From assembly GCA_965214205.1 (NCBI GenBank), contig OZ243941.1:1798001-1862000 (forward strand): a DNA stretch of 64,000 bases, written 5' to 3'. The position numbers were made by a program, and so were the translations under genes. Under the pieces are notes generated by a model, which saw nothing but the letters and a program-made list of their open reading frames with translations, ran no database searches and was not told where the DNA came from. Of the stretch, positions 60,735 through 64,000 are shown piece after piece (position 1 is the stretch's first letter; each line of letters opens with the position of its first letter). Source of the DNA: G963663315 sp965214205. GTDB taxonomy: Bacteria; Pseudomonadota; Gammaproteobacteria; Arenicellales; Poriferihabitantaceae.

Positions 60735-62000
60735 ATGTTTGACAAGAGAAAGTCTATCGCACAATACGATCCTGCGTTGTGGAATGCGATCAAACAGGAG
60801 GAAAAGCGACAGGAGGAGCATATTGAGCTGATCGCCTCGGAGAATTTTGTCAGTCCACGGGTGCTTCAGGTACAGGGCAGCGTGCTGACCAACAAATATG
60901 CCGAAGGTTATCCCGGCAAGCGTTATTACGGTGGTTGTGAATATGTCGATATCGTCGAATCATTGGCGATTGAGCGGGCCAAACAGCTTTTCAACGCAGA
61001 TTACGTCAATGTGCAGCCACATTCGGGTTCATCGGCTAATGCGGCGGTCTACATGGCTCTGTGTGATTCCGGTGATACGGTGCTCGGTATGAGCCTGGCG
61101 CATGGCGGCCACCTGACTCATGGGGCGTCGGTCAACTTTTCCGGGAAGCTCTACAATGCCGTCCAGTATGGCCTGAATGCGGATACCGGGGAGGTTGATT
61201 ATGATGAGGTAGAATCCCTGGCTAAAGAACACAAACCAAAAATGATTGTGGCCGGTTTCTCCGCTTATTCCCGGATCATGGACTGGCAGCGATTCCGAGA
61301 TATAGCCGATCAGGTCGGGGCGTATCTTTTTGTCGATATGGCTCATGTCGCTGGACTGGTGGCAGTCGGTCTGTATCCCAGTCCGGTCGGTATCGCGGAT
61401 GTTACTACGACCACAACCCATAAGACACTGCGCGGCGCCCGAGGCGGTATGATCATGGCGCGAGCGAATGACGAGGTTACCAAAAAGCTCAATTCACTGG
61501 TTTTTCCCGGCACTCAGGGTGGGCCGTTGCTGCACGCAATCGCGGGCAAGGCTATGGCATTCCAGGAGGCGCTGGAGCCGTCTTTCAAAGCCTATCAGCA
61601 GCAGGTTCTCGACAATGCCCGGGCTATGGTCGAGGTATTCCTGGAGCGCGGCTTTGATATCGTTTCCGGTGGCACCGACAGTCATTTGTTCCTGCTCAAT
61701 CTGATCGGCAAGGGTATAACCGGAAAAGACGCTGACGCCGCGCTGGGTAGAGCCAATATCACGGTCAACAAGAATGCGGTGCCGAATGATCCGCAGTCAC
61801 CTTTCGTCACCAGTGGGCTTCGTATCGGTACACCGGCCATGACCACACGCGGATTCACGGTCGGCGAGGCCAGACAGATAGCGGGCTGGATTTGTGATGT
61901 GCTGGATAACCTGAGCGATGAGTCGGTGGAAGAGGAAGTCCGCAATCAGGTCATCGAGCTTTGTGGTCGATTCCCGCTTTATGCCGACAGTGAGATCTGA
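60735..62000 (+). CDS. glyA: Serine hydroxymethyltransferase
   Basis: PLP enzyme converting serine and tetrahydrofolate to glycine and methylene-THF. 421 aa with LIASENFVSPRVLQ, YAEGYPGKRYYGG, the PLP lysine in TTTTHKTLRGARGG near residue 230, and PFVTSGLRIGTPAMTTRG. GCGGAG gives a good ribosome site. A TATACAAT at about 60656-60663 may be a -10 element without a clear -35. nrdR, the usual next gene, is missing: gene order breaks here. Confidence 0.97.
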   Translation: MFDKRKSIAQYDPALWNAIKQEEKRQEEHIELIASENFVSPRVLQVQGSVLTNKYAEGYPGKRYYGGCEYVDIVESLAIERAKQLFNADYVNVQPHSGSSANAAVYMALCDSGDTVLGMSLAHGGHLTHGASVNFSGKLYNAVQYGLNADTGEVDYDEVESLAKEHKPKMIVAGFSAYSRIMDWQRFRDIADQVGAYLFVDMAHVAGLVAVGLYPSPVGIADVTTTTTHKTLRGARGGMIMARANDEVTKKLNSLVFPGTQGGPLLHAIAGKAMAFQEALEPSFKAYQQQVLDNARAMVEVFLERGFDIVSGGTDSHLFLLNLIGKGITGKDADAALGRANITVNKNAVPNDPQSPFVTSGLRIGTPAMTTRGFTVGEARQIAGWICDVLDNLSDESVEEEVRNQVIELCGRFPLYADSEI

Positions 62001-62123
62001 TGGTGCAGCTTGACTTGACCATCTGCCCTGGCCCGATTAGGAAGAATGGCGGCGGGGTTACGTGAGCGGGTTTGACCGCAAGAGCTGGTTGCTGCAGCAC
62101 GAGAAAGCGATCCACTAGAGGGT

Positions 62124-64000
62124 ATGTCGAAATACCAGAGTACGGACCTTGCCAGACTTTGCAGATATTACCTGGCCTGTATGGAGCAGGATGAAGTTAA
62201 AGCGTCTGTGTCTGCCTGCAGCAAGGACGGCGACCCTGACTACCACTCACTTTCCGGGATACCTGTAAACACCCGGGTTCTTTTTTCACAGGAAGGCGCC
62301 GGGAGGCTTCTCAACAAGGTTCGCGGAGAGCGTGGGCCATGGGCGCTTTATCTTGGTTACCCGACTTCCCTCAAGTCGAGAAGGTTGAACTGGCAAAGCT
62401 ATATGGTTGAGCCAGTGCTTCTTTTCCCTATTGATATTGATTCAACCACTAAAGAAGCTCATCTTGATCTTGACTATCCGATAATCAACCAGAAGGCGCT
62501 TCAGGCGTACTCTTCAGTGGAAAAAGAGTCCTTGATGGAAGCGTGTGTACAGCTTGGGGAGGAACTGGGTATTGGAGATGCGGATGAAGTGGTTGGGTTG
62601 GATGAGTTGGCGCTCAAGCTGCAATCAATCAGGCCTGAATGGCCCTGGCGGGGAAAGGCGGACCCGGATAATCTGGTCGTGGAACCCCCGTTGGACCGGA
62701 TTCGGGAGGAGGGTATTTTCAATCGGGCCGTGGTGATCATGGCACAGCGTTCACCATTCACTGTGGGGCTGGAAGCCGAGTTGAAACTATTGGCGAAACT
62801 GCCTGAAAACAAGTACTCGAGCACCGCTCTCGGGCGTTGGATATCGGAATCCATTCCGGCTGCAAATGAAGTGGCGCCGGATGATGACCTGATCGAAGTA
62901 CTGCCAATGAATCTGGAACAAAGGCAGGCGGTTTCATCCGCGCTTGCCAGCCCTCTCACTATTGTCACTGGCCCCCCTGGGACCGGAAAATCCCAGGTAG
63001 TCACCAATATACTGGTCAATGCCGCATGGCGCGGGCAAAAGGTTTTATTCGCCAGCAAGAATAACAAGGCGGTTGATGTGGTGGAAACCCTTGTGAACAA
63101 CCTGGGGCCGCGCCCGATACTGATCAGGCTGGGGGCGCAGGCTTACCAGACAAAGCTGGCTGAATATCTGATCGCATTATTGTCAGCCACTGCAACACGA
63201 GAGGATGCGGAAAACTATCAGGAAGCAAAAGATATATATCAGCAATTACAAAACACGCTGAAACAGTTGGATGAAGAGACGGCGAACCTGATCAATTTAC
63301 GGAACCAGGTCGACAGGTTGGAGAAAGAATCTGAAAGCACAAGAGCTGAGTTGCCTGATGACATGCTGGACCGTCTTGAAGCCGTGGGTATTTCACAGTT
63401 TGTAACCCTGCTGGACTCGTTCAGAAAGGCGTTATATGCGGCGGACAGGGATCACCATGGGTTCTTCAGGAAGCTTTTTTGGAAAAGCGCCGGAAAAAGG
63501 TATTTTGCAGCCGTAAATCAAAGGATTCCTCAAATTGCTAAATTGGGGCAATGGTCCGGGCTGTCAGCGCCACACGATTTTGCGGATGACCTCAATCTGA
63601 GCGATTGGGTCGATTTCTCACTGGCTGTAGGCAGAAAGCTTGAGCTGTCCGGGAAGCTGAACGAATATCTGATTCGCCTGAGAGAATTACAGAAAAGCAG
63701 ACAATTGCCTGAGCTAAGCCTTCAGAAACTGGAGGTCCTGGAGGAGATGGCGTCCAATTCAGAGCGGCTATGGCAGTACTGGTTAAAATTGCAACCCAGG
63801 CGGCTTTCCCGTGACGACCGTCAGCTACTCAGTCGTTACACGGCATTATTGAAAATGGTCATGGATGCCAGGCCAAAAACCAAATTTTCCAGAGACGTTT
63901 ATCGTCAGTATTCGACGCTATTTTCAAAAGCATCCCACCTTCTGCCATGTCTGGCCGTAACTGCTTTATCAATCAAGGGTAAGGTCCCTTTCGAGGGTGC
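62124..64000 (+). CDS. Superfamily 1 helicase / AAA ATPase, COG1112-like (3' end outside window)
   Basis: Open from ATG 62124 (GAGGGT just upstream) to the edge: 625 codons seen. Residues 1-270 match nothing I recognise. A helicase core then begins with NLEQRQAV (Q-motif-like), Walker A GPPGTGKS (283-290) and motif Ia LFASKNNKAVDVV, the pattern of Upf1/DNA2-type SF1 helicases (AAA_11). A long charged, probably coiled-coil stretch follows (about 345-420 and on), where these large proteins often carry an insertion before motif II, which is not reached. Large helicases of this kind occur in several anti-phage systems, for example Mokosh, but also elsewhere; no partner domain is visible. Codon use looks more AT-rich than the flanks. 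Confidence 0.8.
   Translation, partial: MSKYQSTDLARLCRYYLACMEQDEVKASVSACSKDGDPDYHSLSGIPVNTRVLFSQEGAGRLLNKVRGERGPWALYLGYPTSLKSRRLNWQSYMVEPVLLFPIDIDSTTKEAHLDLDYPIINQKALQAYSSVEKESLMEACVQLGEELGIGDADEVVGLDELALKLQSIRPEWPWRGKADPDNLVVEPPLDRIREEGIFNRAVVIMAQRSPFTVGLEAELKLLAKLPENKYSSTALGRWISESIPAANEVAPDDDLIEVLPMNLEQRQAVSSALASPLTIVTGPPGTGKSQVVTNILVNAAWRGQKVLFASKNNKAVDVVETLVNNLGPRPILIRLGAQAYQTKLAEYLIALLSATATREDAENYQEAKDIYQQLQNTLKQLDEETANLINLRNQVDRLEKESESTRAELPDDMLDRLEAVGISQFVTLLDSFRKALYAADRDHHGFFRKLFWKSAGKRYFAAVNQRIPQIAKLGQWSGLSAPHDFADDLNLSDWVDFSLAVGRKLELSGKLNEYLIRLRELQKSRQLPELSLQKLEVLEEMASNSERLWQYWLKLQPRRLSRDDRQLLSRYTALLKMVMDARPKTKFSRDVYRQYSTLFSKASHLLPCLAVTALSIKGKVPFEG

Noticed and set aside
62501..63100. 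199-codon minus-strand frame
   Set aside because: Serine-rich antisense of the helicase frame, which has Walker A and open continuity.

Overview
The window comes from the chromosome of a sulfur-oxidising gammaproteobacterium. The gammaproteobacterial signal is the gene order: miaA-hfq-hflX, aroA-cmk-rpsA-ihfB-lapA-lapB, csiV beside mfd, thrS-infC-rpmI-rplT-pheS-pheT-ihfA with a merR-type gene, and mlaFEDCB-ibaG. The sulfur signal is aprBA, which encodes both subunits of dissimilatory adenylylsulfate (APS) reductase. I cannot name a genus from sequence alone. Almost everything is dense core-genome sequence. Many junctions are 4-base or longer overlaps, and non-ATG starts are common.

Layout. 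1-875 is a partial queG, divergent from a ClC-type chloride channel gene. 2.7-8.8 kb is tsaE-amiC-mutL-miaA-hfq-hflX. 8.8-17.7 kb is gyrA followed by aromatic amino acid genes (pheA, tyrA, aroA), then cmk, rpsA and ihfB. 17.7-22.9 kb holds lapA-lapB, the heptose genes hldA-hldD, a dTDP-glucose synthase gene and an mtnP-type phosphorylase. csiV and mfd follow on the minus strand, then ispD-ispF on the plus strand. 28.6-34.4 kb is a minus-strand operon gdhB-chaC-hinT. 34.6-36.8 kb is a predicted exonuclease and rlmD. rne (minus) ends a 730-base low-information gap, which precedes tRNA-Val.

39.9-47.3 kb is the translation cluster thrS-infC-rpmI-rplT-pheS-pheT-ihfA-merR. tRNA-Pro then runs almost directly into the mla lipid-transport operon, followed by ibaG, grxD and trmB. 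51.9-57.5 kb has a thioredoxin-fold yyaL gene (minus), lgt and aprBA with a strong terminator. 57.6-60.5 kb has a bactofilin gene and tRNA-Leu (minus), then queA-tgt; with queG this gives three queuosine genes in the window. After glyA the conserved gene order breaks, and the window ends inside a large superfamily 1 helicase gene that may begin an accessory region.

The observations most worth following are: a ClC protein lacking every residue tied to proton coupling; infC with no canonical start codon (probable ATA); trmB that appears to start at CTG; a tRNA-Val leader that mirrors the tRNA 3' acceptor strand; a four-copy 20-bp tandem repeat after ispF; aprBA with no adjacent electron-transfer partner; and the truncated helicase at the right edge.
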